A DNA stretch of 49,987 nucleotides. It comes from Sphaeroforma sirkka. Taxonomy: Eukaryota > Opisthokonta > Ichthyosporea > Ichthyophonida. Positions 22,561-33,235 of this stretch are shown here, piece after piece (positions within the stretch are counted from its first letter, which is position 1; the number at the start of each line of letters is the position of its first letter). Below the pieces are notes generated by a model. It did no database searches, was not told where the DNA came from, and worked only from the letters and a program-made list of their open reading frames with translations. The DNA is taken from positions 1 to 49,987 of the forward strand of contig LUCW03002000.1 in the NCBI GenBank assembly GCA_001586965.3, read 5' to 3'. The position numbers and the translations under genes were made by a program.

Positions 22561-23665
22561 AAATTTTCGTAAATTGATAAATATAGAAACCAGAGAAATT
22601 ATAGGTAACTTTGAAACATTTTCTATCTTTTAAAAAAAACCCAAATTATTAAAATACTTCAACTTATTAAACCCTAAAACCCGTAAGTTGCCGCCAGAAT
22701 TTGGTTATGACCCAATGGCCGCATTCGTACGATTTTGGTTACAGTTTTCTGCTAGAAATCGTATAAAATTGCGATAAAATCGAACTCGGTATGCGAGAAT
22801 GCTGGCCAAGTATATAAAAACACTATTATACAATAAACCAATAGAATCATTATCCTACGATGGATACCACATCTTAAAATTCACTACTATACAGCTGACC
22901 AATTACCTCAAGGCCTCGGAATAGTATACAATGTTAATCATACAACAAAACTAATACTAGAGTATCTGCGTGTTTTTTGCGGATCGATTTTGACTACTGA
23001 TTCTGATGGTTTTTATTCCAATGTTCAAACGGAAATAAATATTGGTACAAATTCGGCCCGAAACAAATAATGATGACTGGCGTTTTCAACGAATTTTTAG
23101 GAACATTTCTTGGAAACCTACTGTTTTTCAACGCTTTTCAAAACGAACATCGTCGTAAACCCTTCGGAAACCACTAGACCCTATTTCAAGAATAAATGAT
23201 AAGCCAACAAGGGGGAAATTGTGTGAACAAACTATGTAGGAACATTTTTTCACATGTTCACAAGTTAAAAAATGTAAATACAGTAATGAAATATAATTAT
23301 TCTGTGATAAATGAATCAGTCACCGGACTTCTATTTCTTGAAATAAATATTTTCTGTTATCAGTATCTCATCTGAGATCAAATATTTAGCAATAATAAAA
23401 CAAAGCGCACCAATTCTTCGCGCAAAGTTCAACCCCTCTCAATTCAGCGACAGGTGCTAAACACCCCGTGTGTGCATAGACTATAAGGTCGTCGGTAAAG
23501 GTCAGAAATATAAATCTGTTTAAAGATATAAAGGGGTCTATTAAATAGTGACTAGAACTAATTATCGACAAATCTATACATATCCTCATAACATAATAGA
23601 ACAAGCCGAGTGCAACAAATTGAATCGATTGAGTCGCGATTGAGTCGCAAGCATCGCAAAAAAAA
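22561..23665. other. Region upstream of the Ras gene
   Basis: AT-rich sequence with no supported gene. A telomere-like AAACCCTAAAAC motif is at 22669-22680. The promoter of the Ras gene should lie in the last few hundred bases, but I cannot point to a TATA box or initiator with confidence. Confidence 0.4.
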
Positions 23666-23939
23666 ATGGCAGACACCATGCAAAAGCTTCAGGAAATGAA
23701 GTTACTGATAGTAGGCTCTGGAGGTGTTGGAAAGTCAGCCTTGACTGTGCAGTTCACTCAGAGTACCTTTGTAGAGGAATACGATCCCACTATTGAAGAC
23801 ACGTACAGGAAGCAGTTCGTGGTTGACGATCTACCAGTTGCTGTAAATATCCTTGATACGGCTGGCCAAGAAGAATACGCTCTAGTAAGGGAGCACTTTA
23901 TTGGAACAGGTAGATAGTTATCAATGTATAAATACGTAT

Positions 23940-23988
<49 letters not shown>

Positions 23989-24016
23989 TACACACACACA
24001 TATATATATATATATG

Positions 24017-24087
<71 letters not shown>

Positions 24088-24168
24088 ACATCACTGCACA
24101 CATATGATCATCACACATTATGCACACACACATATATATGTATATCATCATCATCATCATGTATATAT

Positions 24169-24203
<35 letters not shown>

Positions 24204-24393
24204 ACATATATATATGCATATATGTATATATGTATGCATATAGTATATATATATGTATATATATATATATATATATATACATATGATGATATATATATGA
24301 TGATGATACATATATATGTGTGTGATGTGTGTGTGCGTGTGTGTGTGTGATGTGCAATGTGTGTGAGTGCGTGTGTTATATATATATATATAT

Positions 24394-24434
<41 letters not shown>

Positions 24435-24467
24435 ATGTGTGTGTGTGTGTGTGTGTGTTTCTGTGTG

Positions 24468-24504
<37 letters not shown>

Positions 24505-26069
24505 CACATGTCCATGTACATGTACATGTTTACATATATGATTAGGCATATTGACATCTGCACAGCTACATAAGTATATTGTTATCAGATGCATTCAGCA
24601 CAGGGACTATATATTACAACCAATGCGTGCTTGTATAGGTGTCTGGCCTGACCATATGTTATCGCGTGCGAGGGTACTTCATATCTAACCAGTGTAGCTA
24701 TGCAACCTAAAACTCTGAATTTTTTAAATATCTTTGACTGACTCTTAAACGTCACGATATGTGAAAAGTATGTGTTCATATATATAGAGCCCTTAATATC
24801 CGTTGTGCTTTTCAAGTCGAATCGATGAATTTGATATAATGTTTATAAGCTTGATATTTGCTACCGTCGTGTTTTGATATAGTCTGACATTTCATCGACA
24901 GCTCGCATGCAGTATTTATATGGCATGGCATTGGAATTGCCTCAGAGTCATTCACTTCGTAATGCCAATGAAATCATGGGCAACTAACTTCTTGTAATGT
25001 CTGGTAACGATACTCTTTTCTGTCTAGTTATCTGTTACCGTAGATATATATTTTGATAGATGTTCAATCAATTTCCTGACAACGTTCAATACTGGTCACT
25101 ACAGGAGAAGGTTTCGTGCTGGTGTTCTCGGTTACAGATATGGCTTCGTTCAAACAGGCAGCCAGTTTATATGAGAGGGTAGGATTTTTTGTTCTCGTAG
25201 CTATTCAATCGAGGCCAAATCTTTTTGTCTCTGTCGATCGGTATATTATGTACCCCATGTATAGATTTATGTGCAGCGCGGTTGATTTGTGCATTCAGTT
25301 TATATTCAACCGATATGCTTCTATGCTTTGTTATTTGGCGAGGTGTGCATGAGTTCTGTCTGATACCAGCACATTATTTTAATATTTGCAACTAAAACCA
25401 CGCCATACCATGAGAAAGCACAGATCATACAGTAGAACCCTCACGATTGTGCAACTGGACATATTTCTCCATTCGCATACAGATTTTGAGAGTGAAAGAT
25501 AAGGCTTGGGTACCTTGCGTCCTTGTGGGCAATAAATGCGATTTGGAGCATGACCGTGAAGTCGATACAGAGGAAGGGAAAATGCTTGCTCAAAAGTAAG
25601 TGTCGCGCCTATGATCCCATGCGCGTGCTGTCCTCATGTATCAGCCCTATGTATGTTTTTGTTTACATTTCGTTTTCGGTTAATACGGAAATATGCATGT
25701 CCACACACAGGTGAATTTTTATAATCCATTGTGTATACAAGTGCCTATTTGCTAGTACGTTTAATTGTTGGGACTGTCAGTTCGCGGTTGTCTGTAATCG
25801 TTTTCATTCTGTGATGGTGTCGTCAAGAGCAGACAATCATCCCATTCGTGGTGCCGTACATTTTATCGTAGTAACTGACCTTATTTTATCATATTGCCAT
25901 TATTAGGTGGAATGTACCCTATGTAGAAACGAGTGCAAAGACGAGGCACAATGTGGACCAGACATTCTCGGAATGTGTCCGAGTAGTTCGGAAAAACTTC
26001 GCGTTGGAGAGCGCGAACAGCGCGAAGAAACCTACAAAGAAAAAGAAGGGACTCTGCACTATTTTGTAA
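23666..26069 (+). CDS. Ras-family small GTPase, four exons, 197 residues
   Basis: Exons are 23666-23909, 25105-25178, 25483-25595 and 25907-26069 (594 nt in total). All three introns have GT-AG ends and the joins keep the frame. The protein is a membrane-bound GTP switch. The P-loop is GSGGVGKS (residues 17-24), switch [10 protein letters not shown] (39-47, identical to the Ras/Rap effector loop apart from T46), switch [10 protein letters not shown] (64-71, catalytic Gln68 equals Ras Gln61), then NKCD and ETSAK for guanine recognition. The C-terminus is Lys-rich and ends CTIL, a CAAX box whose final Leu favours geranylgeranylation. Ser18 and ILRVKD are Rap-like while Gln68 is Ras-like. The ATG follows nine A residues. 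Confidence 0.95.
23910..25104 (+). other. Ras intron 1, microsatellite-rich (1195 nt)
   Basis: The donor is G|GTAGAT and the acceptor is CTACAG|GAG. Much of the first half is (CATA)n, (CA)n, (TA)n and then (TG)n. Confidence 0.9.
23931..24505. repeat. CA and TG microsatellites in inverted order within intron 1
   Basis: (CA)n runs at about 23956-23984 and 24024-24088 are followed by AT repeats and then (TG)n runs at about 24318-24375 and 24436-24468, with (TA)n between and after them. Confidence 0.9.
25179..25482 (+). other. Ras intron 2 (304 nt)
   Basis: The donor is AGG|GTAGGA and the acceptor CATACAG|ATT. It is phase 0, between Arg of YER and Ile of ILRVKD. Confidence 0.9.
25596..25906 (+). 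other. Ras intron 3 (311 nt)
   Basis: The donor is AA|GTAAGT and the acceptor TATTAG|GTG. It splits the Lys codon of AQK, phase 2. Confidence 0.9.
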
Positions 26070-27099
26070 ATAAATATGGATAATAGTTTGCATTTTACGC
26101 TATGAAGCGAATGTACGAAAATTGAATCCCTGATGATGTGGGCATATATAGTTAATTGAACGAGTTGATCACAAAGGAATGGAATAGATGTATTTGAAAA
26201 TCGCTCAGCTAGTAAGTAAGAGTTTTGGTTGATTGCAGGTTCAGTGAACGGATTGATAAAATGAAGACCAAAATATTTTTGATGAAATGTCTATTTGAGA
26301 AGGCTATGGTAAAACCTGCCGCTTCCCGAGGGATTGTAAGCTTCGCAGTATTGGAATATACAATCATGGCCCTCTGGATTTAGGGTCTCGAGCGGACATC
26401 AGAATCGTTGATTTAGCAGAGATCCTAACCCATAGGGCGACGATATAATTTGACTTTCAGGGGTTTTCAATCCTAAAATTGACTAATTCTGAAACCTTAT
26501 AAGTTTTTTATTGAGATGTGTTTGGCTATTTTTAAGCCTTTTTATTGAATTAAGAACAGAAAACCTTAATGAACGTAGCAAGGAATTTACAGCTACATTA
26601 TTAGTACATGCGCTTTCAGTGATAGTAGGCTACGTACACAACTAGAGAATTTGAAGAAAAAAATAACAATGTAGTAAAGGTGCACTTTGTTTACTATAGT
26701 GAATCTAAGCTAGAATCAGTGTACAAAAGACCAGATTCCAGGGTTCGTGCGGTAATCTTAATTGAGGCTCAGGCTACCGGGTCTTCCTATCTCTATTTGA
26801 CATGTGGATCTCTCGACCCTGGGCCTCAGGGAGGAGAGCTATCCTGTCGTCCTTGTCCCAAGGACCGGGCCTGTCCAAGTCCGACCACTACCGGCTACTA
26901 CTACAACCCCATTTCAAGACGCGAGCACGTAGGGTACGCGTCTCAGAAGGAAAGGAGCGGTAGTGTCGCAAAATAGGTCGTGTAAACTAGATTAATAAAA
27001 CAATGATCATAGGGCGCGTCGGCAGCCCGTGATCAAGATACAACATCAAAATTTGGGAGAAAATTGTGTGTGAGAACACATTTGTTTACGTGAAGCACA
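26070..27099. other. Region downstream of the Ras gene
   Basis: AT-rich sequence; AAATAAAT directly after the Ras stop may serve as a poly(A) signal. A 98-codon frame at 26680-26976 contains a Cys/Pro-rich centre but no recognised motif and I do not call it a gene. Confidence 0.4.
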
Positions 27100-27976
27100 C
27101 GGCAGAGATATCAGATTAGTATTAGCCAGCTAGAGCGGTGAGCTGGAGTGGTGATCTGGAGGGTCAGCTGCTTTGCTGTCATGTTCGACACGGCTGTGAG
27201 CGAAAGTGTAGGCTTTAGTAGGGTCGAAAGCATTGCAGTAGCGTTGGTCGGTGACCTGATCGACATGTAACGAGAAATGAGCTACGTCATCCGCCGTGAA
27301 ATCATCGCCCCGAGAGTGACCAGTAGCCTGTAGAAGAACGTTCTACTTGTTGAACGCGGTGGAGCAACTGTAGAGGAACCGCATCGCAGGAATACTGGTT
27401 TGGAACGTCGCTACTGGCTCATCGAGGTGTTTGTCGTCACCCTTATCGGCCAGAGGAGAGCTAAAAAAGAGCCAGCTACCGAAAGTTGAGGCTCCAATGG
27501 CACCCATCGGTTGCAGTTCCTAGCGTTCAATCGGAGCAAGGTGTACTTTGATATTCTTTAAATGTACCCGATATTCCTTGTTTTGTGCTTTGTCCAGGAT
27601 GTAGTGCATGACAGGGGCTATGTGTGTCAAGACTATGGCAGAGCCTAGCCAATCGTTTGACAAGCTTTTGTTTTTGACTCCGACAATGGATAAGTGAATC
27701 TTTGATACAGATAGTAGTGTCTGTGTGAGAAATTCGTGTCAGGGGCAGGAGCTCCAGTCAGAGTCGGTGTAGGCAGAAAGATGATGCTGATATCGCGGGC
27801 ATCGGGGGAAACTGTATACTGAATAGCGAGGTCACGTGTAGTTGAGATAATGGATGATATGAGTAAGGGCTTTGTAGTGGGAGACTACGGGTGCGACGCT
27901 AAATACTGTGAGCTGATTTGGGGCACATGCGATGTCCGGGCTGATTTAGGGCATATGCGATGTTCGGGCGGGCCAT
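27100..27976 (-). pseudogene. Ty1/copia RT end and RNase H remnant
   Basis: On the minus strand the segment starts with ARPNIAYALNQ, the conserved block that follows the copia RT palm, and continues to HYKALTHIIHYL and AYTDSDWSSC, the RNase H segment with the catalytic Asp. Frameshifts and stops are frequent, and the boundary on the left is uncertain. The RT part that precedes it lies at 28444-28925, on the other side of an inserted repeat. RNase H would remove the RNA template. The element is a fossil. Confidence 0.65.
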
Positions 27977-28443
27977 ATTGTTCTCAAATATTGAAGTATT
28001 TTAAACTCTTTTAAGTTTTAAGTGAACAGTTGTGATTTATTTGATTCGAGTCCCTGCTTTTATATGCATTGGACTCGTAATCCTTGAGCCATTAAAAAAC
28101 ACCTCTTAAGGTGAAAAAGGTTCACACTTAATTTATGATCCAATCCAAAGGCAGTGTCGCCACGCCTCCAACTGATCGTGGCTTCCATTGTAATCTATAC
28201 ATTTAGATTGTACTCCTCCGATATTTAGGGATGCACTTATGCCCATCAGATATTTTCAATAACGATGTTTCCGTACTCCTGGCACTTCGGCTCCGAGGTT
28301 AATTTTCATCTGTAATATTTCGGTGTCCCCCTCTAAGTTTAGATTCTCTCCTTGGTTGATGCTGGGATAAACCTTGTTGAGCCTCCGGTGTTTGACCGTA
28401 GTTTTATGCTTAGTAAACAATCTTGGTTTACTGTGATCAATAG
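27977..28443. mobile_element. 467-bp LTR-like repeat inserted in the copia pol
   Basis: It begins ATTGTTCTCA and ends TGATCAATAG; inside those ends TG and CA termini are present. Near-matching 5-bp flanks (GCCAT at 27972-27976 and GTCAT at 28444-28448) look like an aged target duplication. It is similar along its length to 41744-42221. A hairpin with 11-bp arms (GATTCGAGTCC against GGACTCGTAATC) is at 28043-28082. It carries no coding capacity. A solo LTR is the simplest reading; a non-autonomous element with short inverted ends is an alternative. Confidence 0.75.
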
Positions 28444-28925
28444 GTCATGTTGGCGGCAAACCCGACCGCGCCGAGAAGCTTTCTTTATTTCCTGTGGAAG
28501 ATTTGTATCGTGAGGGTGCCAGGGTGGGCGCCAGTGCTGAGGGTGTGTTTGGGTGAGATGTCGAGGACGTTGAATGCCTGACCCATGCATTCGATGTAGA
28601 CGTTTCGCATGATAGCAGTGGTGCCTGAAGGCTGTTGGATGGTTCGAAGACCGACAAGGTGGCGCGCTAGTCCGATGTTTTTCATACTGTAGGTGAGGGG
28701 GAGTTGGTCGAATAACCATTGAATGTTGCCGGAGTGCCGGACGACTGTAGATAAAACTTCGTCGACATATATGACTAGGATGAAGTCCCGAATTTGGTGC
28801 AACCAGATGTTCTCGTCCTGCTCGCTCCAGACAAAACCGAGATGACGGAAGGTGCGGCCAATGTCTTCATACCAAAGGCGGGCGGCTTGCTTAAGGTCAC
28901 GGAGGCCTCGGAGAAGCTTGAACAC
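28444..28925 (-). pseudogene. Ty1/copia reverse transcriptase, C-terminal half
   Basis: The frame starts with LLRGLRDLKQAARLWYEDI, equivalent to the ALYGLKQAPRxWY block of copia RT, then FILVIYVDEVL, where the YVDD box has become YVDE. It ends after one stop codon with RKLLGAVGFAANM. About 130 residues of RT N-terminus are missing upstream, so the copy has an internal deletion in addition to the stop, the catalytic change and the insertion at its 3' side. Confidence 0.85.
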
Positions 28926-29439
28926 GGAGTTTGGGGGGGGGTCACTCGGAGTCGGAGAACTCGGCGACTGGGCGGGATCATATTCATTAGCGCTTGTGAA
29001 GCCGCAGTCCCAATAAGCGTCGCCAATGGGGGGATTGAAAGGGATAGGTGAAGGTTGGGGTGATATGGAAGTAGTGACTGAGATGTGATTTAAGGATGGC
29101 AGGGGGGGGGGTATCGAGGTCGTGGGATGGTTTTAGGGTTTAAGTGGGCACAGCGGTAGGCATAATTTGGGGTACGGCGTTGGGGAGTGGGGTGGGTGTA
29201 GGCACGGTGGGGGAGGAGATAGCGGTGAGGACAGTTGAAATGCTAGTTGAAAGTGTAATCGGCTGGTATGTGGCGTATGACATCACGGTGTGGGAAGACA
29301 GGGGTACAGGGGGTATAGTGGAAGTGGAAGTGTGTGTAGCCGGGTGAGATTGAGTAGTAGAAGGGCTCATTAGGTACAAATGGTACTTATATGGCGATTT
29401 GATGAGAGGCCGTAGCCCACTCATCACGGATCATCCGCA
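28926..29439 (-). pseudogene. Copia linker between integrase and RT
   Basis: The minus-strand frame 29140-29427 is very rich in Pro, Ser and Thr with motifs such as PTVPTPTPLPN. Copia polyproteins commonly have such a low-complexity spacer after integrase. G runs near 29101 and 28930 (plus strand) are likely slip sites. Confidence 0.5.
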
Positions 29440-30085
29440 CTGAGAGGAATATTAGTGTTGGAGAGAATGGCCGAATGCTTTGCAAATCTTGAAAGCAACT
29501 ACATATCCAAAGCGCAAAAGTTCGTTGTGGTTGTCGATGCCAGATTCGGTGTGGAGAGAAAAGTTTGTGTTCTTGAGTGGTGTCCGGTTACCCAGAGTTA
29601 TCGGCAATTGTTTTGGCTAGATCCCATAAAGGTAGTGGCATGCCGGTTTCAAGTAGATTACAGTGAACTAAATCGTTGAGAGTAGCATGTTGACGATCAG
29701 CAGCGGAGTTAATCTGGGGTGTGTGGAGGGGATGTAACACGTAGTTTGATCTCCAGAGAAGTACAGTGATCCCGGACTATAGTACTTTGGATTACGGAAT
29801 TGTCGTCGGATGTGAGAGTGTGTGGCTTCCTATGTTGTGGGATGTGCGTAAGAAGCTCGCCGATGTTCAAGCGACATCTTCTTCGGAAGGCTATTTTAGA
29901 TCCCGAAAGTCGAGCCTTTATCCACCATATTGAGGGCGTATATGTTGCTGTCGTGATCGGGGGGTATAGGGCCCTGTAGGTCGATGTGTGGTTTTTCGTC
30001 AGGAAATTTAGATTGTATCTGTGGAGATATGAAGTATTGATTTGGCGCGGAGCTTTGCTTCTATGCGGACGGGGCAGTGTTTCTC
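29440..30085 (-). pseudogene. Ty1/copia integrase remnant
   Basis: On the minus strand a residual zinc-finger piece (HCPVRIEAK) is followed by PHIDLQGPI, which holds the first catalytic Asp, and NIYALNMVDKGS. About 150 residues later AADRQHATLNDLVHCNLL and MPLPLWDLA match the NGVAERxNRTL and LPxxFWxxA blocks, with the catalytic Glu apparently changed to Asp. Several stops and frameshifts separate the parts. The N-terminus is cut at about 30085, where element C sequence begins on the opposite strand. Confidence 0.65.
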
Positions 30086-30091
30086 ATATTC

Positions 30092-30674
30092 AAGATTAGC
30101 CCGGCTATCGACGCGATCGTAGGCCAGGATCTTATGCCTGGCTTAGGGCTATACGTGGGAGGCCTTCAATCGCCATTCTCACCCATAGATCCAACGGAGC
30201 TAGACAAACTATTGGAACCAATACCGTTGAGACGACCACCAGATTTGACCGAGGAGACCGGTGTTCGCCTGGAGCTAAATAAGGAACTGAGGGACAATGA
30301 CGGTATTCGAGATAAGGACATGTGCAGACTGGAAGGAGCCGAAGTTAGATTGCCAGTGACACCAGATCAAGCTGCAAGGATGCGGAAGGCAGTAAAGAAC
30401 TTTGTAGCAGACAAATGGACACCATGGGTAGATAGACAGGTGCAGAAGTGGATTCAAGATTTGGTCATAGTTCAAAGGGATACAGCCACTTCCGTTGACT
30501 TACCCTTGCTCGCCGTGCCAGAATATACTCAATCTGGAGAACTAAAGAAAGTGCGAGTGTGTTTGGACCTCAGAGCAGTGAATGCATTAATACCGGCGGA
30601 TCAGTTCATTATTCCCCGTATCAACGACATCATTGGTAACATCAAAGGGAAGAGATATTACACGACATTGGATC
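30092..30674 (+). pseudogene. Element C: protease end and RT start
   Basis: The frame opens in the protease motif AIDAIVGQDLMPGLGL and continues through the spacer and RT fingers to KRYYTTLDL, closely matching element D (12232-13206). It stops at TAA only because the LTR of copy B begins here: the last codons CTG TAA are formed by the LTR start. The rest of RT resumes at 38328. Gag and the protease active site are absent; the left end joins the copia fossil. Confidence 0.85.
30671..30674. other. Target site duplication GATC, left copy
   Basis: GATC precedes the left LTR of copy B and recurs at 38324-38327. One more base (T) also matches, so the duplication is 4 or 5 bp depending on where the LTR is taken to start. 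Confidence 0.85.
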
Positions 30675-31269
30675 TGTAAACTTCAATGGAAATTACTAGG
30701 TTTCAAACTATATTAAACTAAAATACAATTTAGTCAGTTAGGATTTAGCAGTGGTAGCTTGTGTAAGAATGATCGGGACTGCCTCTTGTTAAGAGCCTAA
30801 ATATCCTCGATCACACAGGGCGTACCTCTAGCTGTTCTTTATTGAAAAATTTTCACTAGAAGTACTAAGTGTTCATGACCACATGCCTAATTTGTAGATA
30901 GACATAATAACGTAAGTCAAGTTAATACATTAGCTGATATAAATAAAGTTCCATCTGAAGAAAAGTCAATAAAAGAAAAAGACTTATTGGATTTTGGAGA
31001 TTGGCGGGAGGACCAAAATCTATAAGTAAGTAGTTCGGAGATTATAAAATTTAGTTTATAATATCCTACATCTACTAATGTCTCAAATAGGTCCAAGTAG
31101 ATGAGTCATACCAAATACTCAGGCTATTGGAGCCATCAAAGTGAATTTAGGACACTTTGGAAATATTGGAAAAAGAGCTTGTATTAAATTATTCAAAATA
31201 CAAATACAAACCAATGTATTATCTCAATTGATCTTGATATTTTAGACTGACCGGAGGCCGTATTCTACA
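30675..31269 (-). repeat. 3' LTR of copy B
   Basis: Starts TGTAAACTTC and ends TATTCTACA on the plus strand; matches 37731-38323 and, inverted, 5677-6266. Confidence 0.95.
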
Positions 31270-31281
31270 TAGCCCCCAGTA
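31270..31281 (-). other. Polypurine tract of copy B
   Basis: The plus strand reads TAGCCCCCAGT, so the element strand has a G run directly before its 3' LTR, as in copy A. Confidence 0.7.
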
Positions 31282-31396
31282 GTTTTTAGAACTACGAACG
31301 TACATTAAGATACGATCTAGTTGGTAAAGCGAAAACCAAAGTAAAAACGGTTTCGGTCATGACTTATCGAGTAAGTATGTGCCTATATGTACGAGT

Positions 31397-32719
31397 TCAA
31401 GACTCATGTTGTACTCTATGTCGTTTAGTATTTGGTCCAGTAACCATTTCCGATGTAGGCGCCTTTCGTTTGTTATTTGTTAAGGAAGTAGCCAAAGGCT
31501 GTTCTTCATTAGTAGGTAAGTTTGAACAATTTTCTGCACTGTTGGTAAGCAGATCAGAAAGTTTAGTCACGTAGGAAGTAGGTGGCAAATAGGGAATTTC
31601 AGATACGTCAGGGTTTGTAGTCACCTGAGGAAACCCTTTTCGTTTATCTCGTGTGTTCTTGTGTAAACGCTTATTCCATTTCTTATTAAAGATACGAAGG
31701 AAGTCGCGAGATTCACGAAATGCATCGGAAGTTAGCCAAGCTACTGTCCCATCCATGAAACGGGTCTTGTGGTAAGTGAACCCGTCTTCGGATGTTTTGT
31801 CAATTATATCGTTGACTTGTGACTCCATAACTAGTACATCAGAATCAAATGAGCGAGCGAATGAGAGTTCGGAGGTAGGGATACGGTGAGTGCCTAGATT
31901 GGTTGCGCTAGTACCATCAATGTTATTCACTTCGTATGTATCACTCTTCTCATCACGGTAGGAAATAACAAAAGGTCCTATCGTCTTAGAAGAGAGTTCG
32001 GTAACGTTGGCGTTTCGATTTATAATGTTAACGTAATCGCCGACTTTGAACTGAACAATGTTCTTAGTGTTATTCCATCGGTCATACGCTTTAAGTAGGA
32101 CGCGATTCTTGTGCTCGAGTAAACAGGGGTAAACAACGTTCTGCATATGCTCGATCTTTTGTAGCCACGGGGTAGCGTGTTTCTCGGGCGCAGTTTTATC
32201 AAACGTTGCTTGTAATTCACTATAGCGGCCAAAGAAATAGTGAAACGGGAGTGTTCCAGTTTGAGGATTCATGCAGTTATTCATTTGAGTCTGAACCCAT
32301 TTCAAATGATAAGGCCACATATCCTCAACGTCGTCTAGTGCGGTACGCAAGAGTTTCTTAAGTTCTCTATGACGTGTCTCATTTGCACCCTGCGTTTGAG
32401 GTTTGTAAGGAACACCACGCCTATGGGTCATGCCTGATACGAGTATAAGTGCCTCCATTACGTCGGTACAAAACTCACTACCGTTATCAGAACATAGTAC
32501 TCGGGGGAAACCGAAGTCATTAAAGACGTGATAGCATAATTCTGCCACTGTTTGTGGACGTTTGTTCGGTATTGCATAAAGCAAGTTATAGCCCGAAGCC
32601 ACACATAAGAAATGACAGATACATACATCGCCAGTATGCTTGGATCGCGGGAGTTTAACCAAATCGACTATGACTCGGCGCATCGGTTGGTCTTCTGTCA
32701 CCTTTTTAGGGGTGCCCAA
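31397..32719 (-). CDS. Integrase core and C-terminal tail (copy B)
   Basis: A 440-residue frame. The catalytic triad is visible: Asp in VIVDLVKL (near residue 18), Asp in CSDNGSEF (about 79-86) and Glu in GANETRHREL (about 114). A GPF module (KTIGPFVISY) follows at about residues 244-253. The tail of about 180 residues has no chromodomain but ends with the basic clusters NNKRK and TKRHR, a likely nuclear import signal. The frame is intact from the start of the core to the stop. The zinc finger lies in the preceding frame, one frameshift away. Confidence 0.9.
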   Translation of the reverse strand: MGTPKKVTEDQPMRRVIVDLVKLPRSKHTGDVCICHFLCVASGYNLLYAIPNKRPQTVAELCYHVFNDFGFPRVLCSDNGSEFCTDVMEALILVSGMTHRRGVPYKPQTQGANETRHRELKKLLRTALDDVEDMWPYHLKWVQTQMNNCMNPQTGTLPFHYFFGRYSELQATFDKTAPEKHATPWLQKIEHMQNVVYPCLLEHKNRVLLKAYDRWNNTKNIVQFKVGDYVNIINRNANVTELSSKTIGPFVISYRDEKSDTYEVNNIDGTSATNLGTHRIPTSELSFARSFDSDVLVMESQVNDIIDKTSEDGFTYHKTRFMDGTVAWLTSDAFRESRDFLRIFNKKWNKRLHKNTRDKRKGFPQVTTNPDVSEIPYLPPTSYVTKLSDLLTNSAENCSNLPTNEEQPLATSLTNNKRKAPTSEMVTGPNTKRHRVQHES

Positions 32720-33171
32720 CCGTATCGCTTGATCTGGTTCTTTTCACAATCAGTACAGCGTCGGTATACTTCACGTATGGTTTCTTTCAGCGCCGGGTGA
32801 TCAAGCCCTGCACGAATAGCCATTATATAAGTATGCTCATATGCTCGATGCGTTAAATTATGTATAATTTTAACTCTACTTTCGAGCTCCTCTAAGTCAG
32901 TCAGATTCTGCGTAACGCTGGCTAAATGAACCATAGTCCTGTTGGAAAGGGCAACCTCAGTATCAGGAGGGGTAGACTCCTGAGATACATAATTGACAAC
33001 ATTAGATTGTTGAAGTATCTTCTTCAGTTGTTTCGCAACTCCTGGCTGTTCTTTAAGCAGCGTTTTAAGTAGTTGAGTGCGAGCTTCAGGTTCTCTTAGA
33101 GTTTTGAGTCTTTGATCCATGGCCTTAGCTAGTTTCATGTTTTTACGATCTAATGCCGTTTCAATCGGCAT
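32698..33171 (-). CDS. Linker and integrase zinc finger (copy B)
   Basis: This 157-residue frame starts in a charged helical linker (ALDRKNMKLAKAMDQRLKTL) and ends with the HHCC finger: H-x3-H in HNLTH and C-x2-C in CTDC. The finger helps the integrase multimer bind DNA ends. Copy A has the same segment within one frame with the Dam-like domain, so the break at 33236 in copy B (loss of two bases) is specific to this copy. Confidence 0.8.
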   Translation of the reverse strand: MPIETALDRKNMKLAKAMDQRLKTLREPEARTQLLKTLLKEQPGVAKQLKKILQQSNVVNYVSQESTPPDTEVALSNRTMVHLASVTQNLTDLEELESRVKIIHNLTHRAYEHTYIMAIRAGLDHPALKETIREVYRRCTDCEKNQIKRYGWAPLKR

Positions 33172-33235
33172 TACCTCGACTGCAATCTTGTTGGGTGCAT
33201 GTGTTGTACGAGTCTTGAGCTTTTGTTCAACCTCT

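Noticed and set aside
26680..26976. 98-codon frame as a host gene
   Set aside because: No motif, no splice or conservation evidence, and unusual composition; kept only as a note.
28030..28110. tRNA-like arms in the LTR-like repeat
   Set aside because: The T-arm-like motif precedes an anticodon-like arm, opposite to tRNA order; the two motifs are the arms of one inverted repeat.
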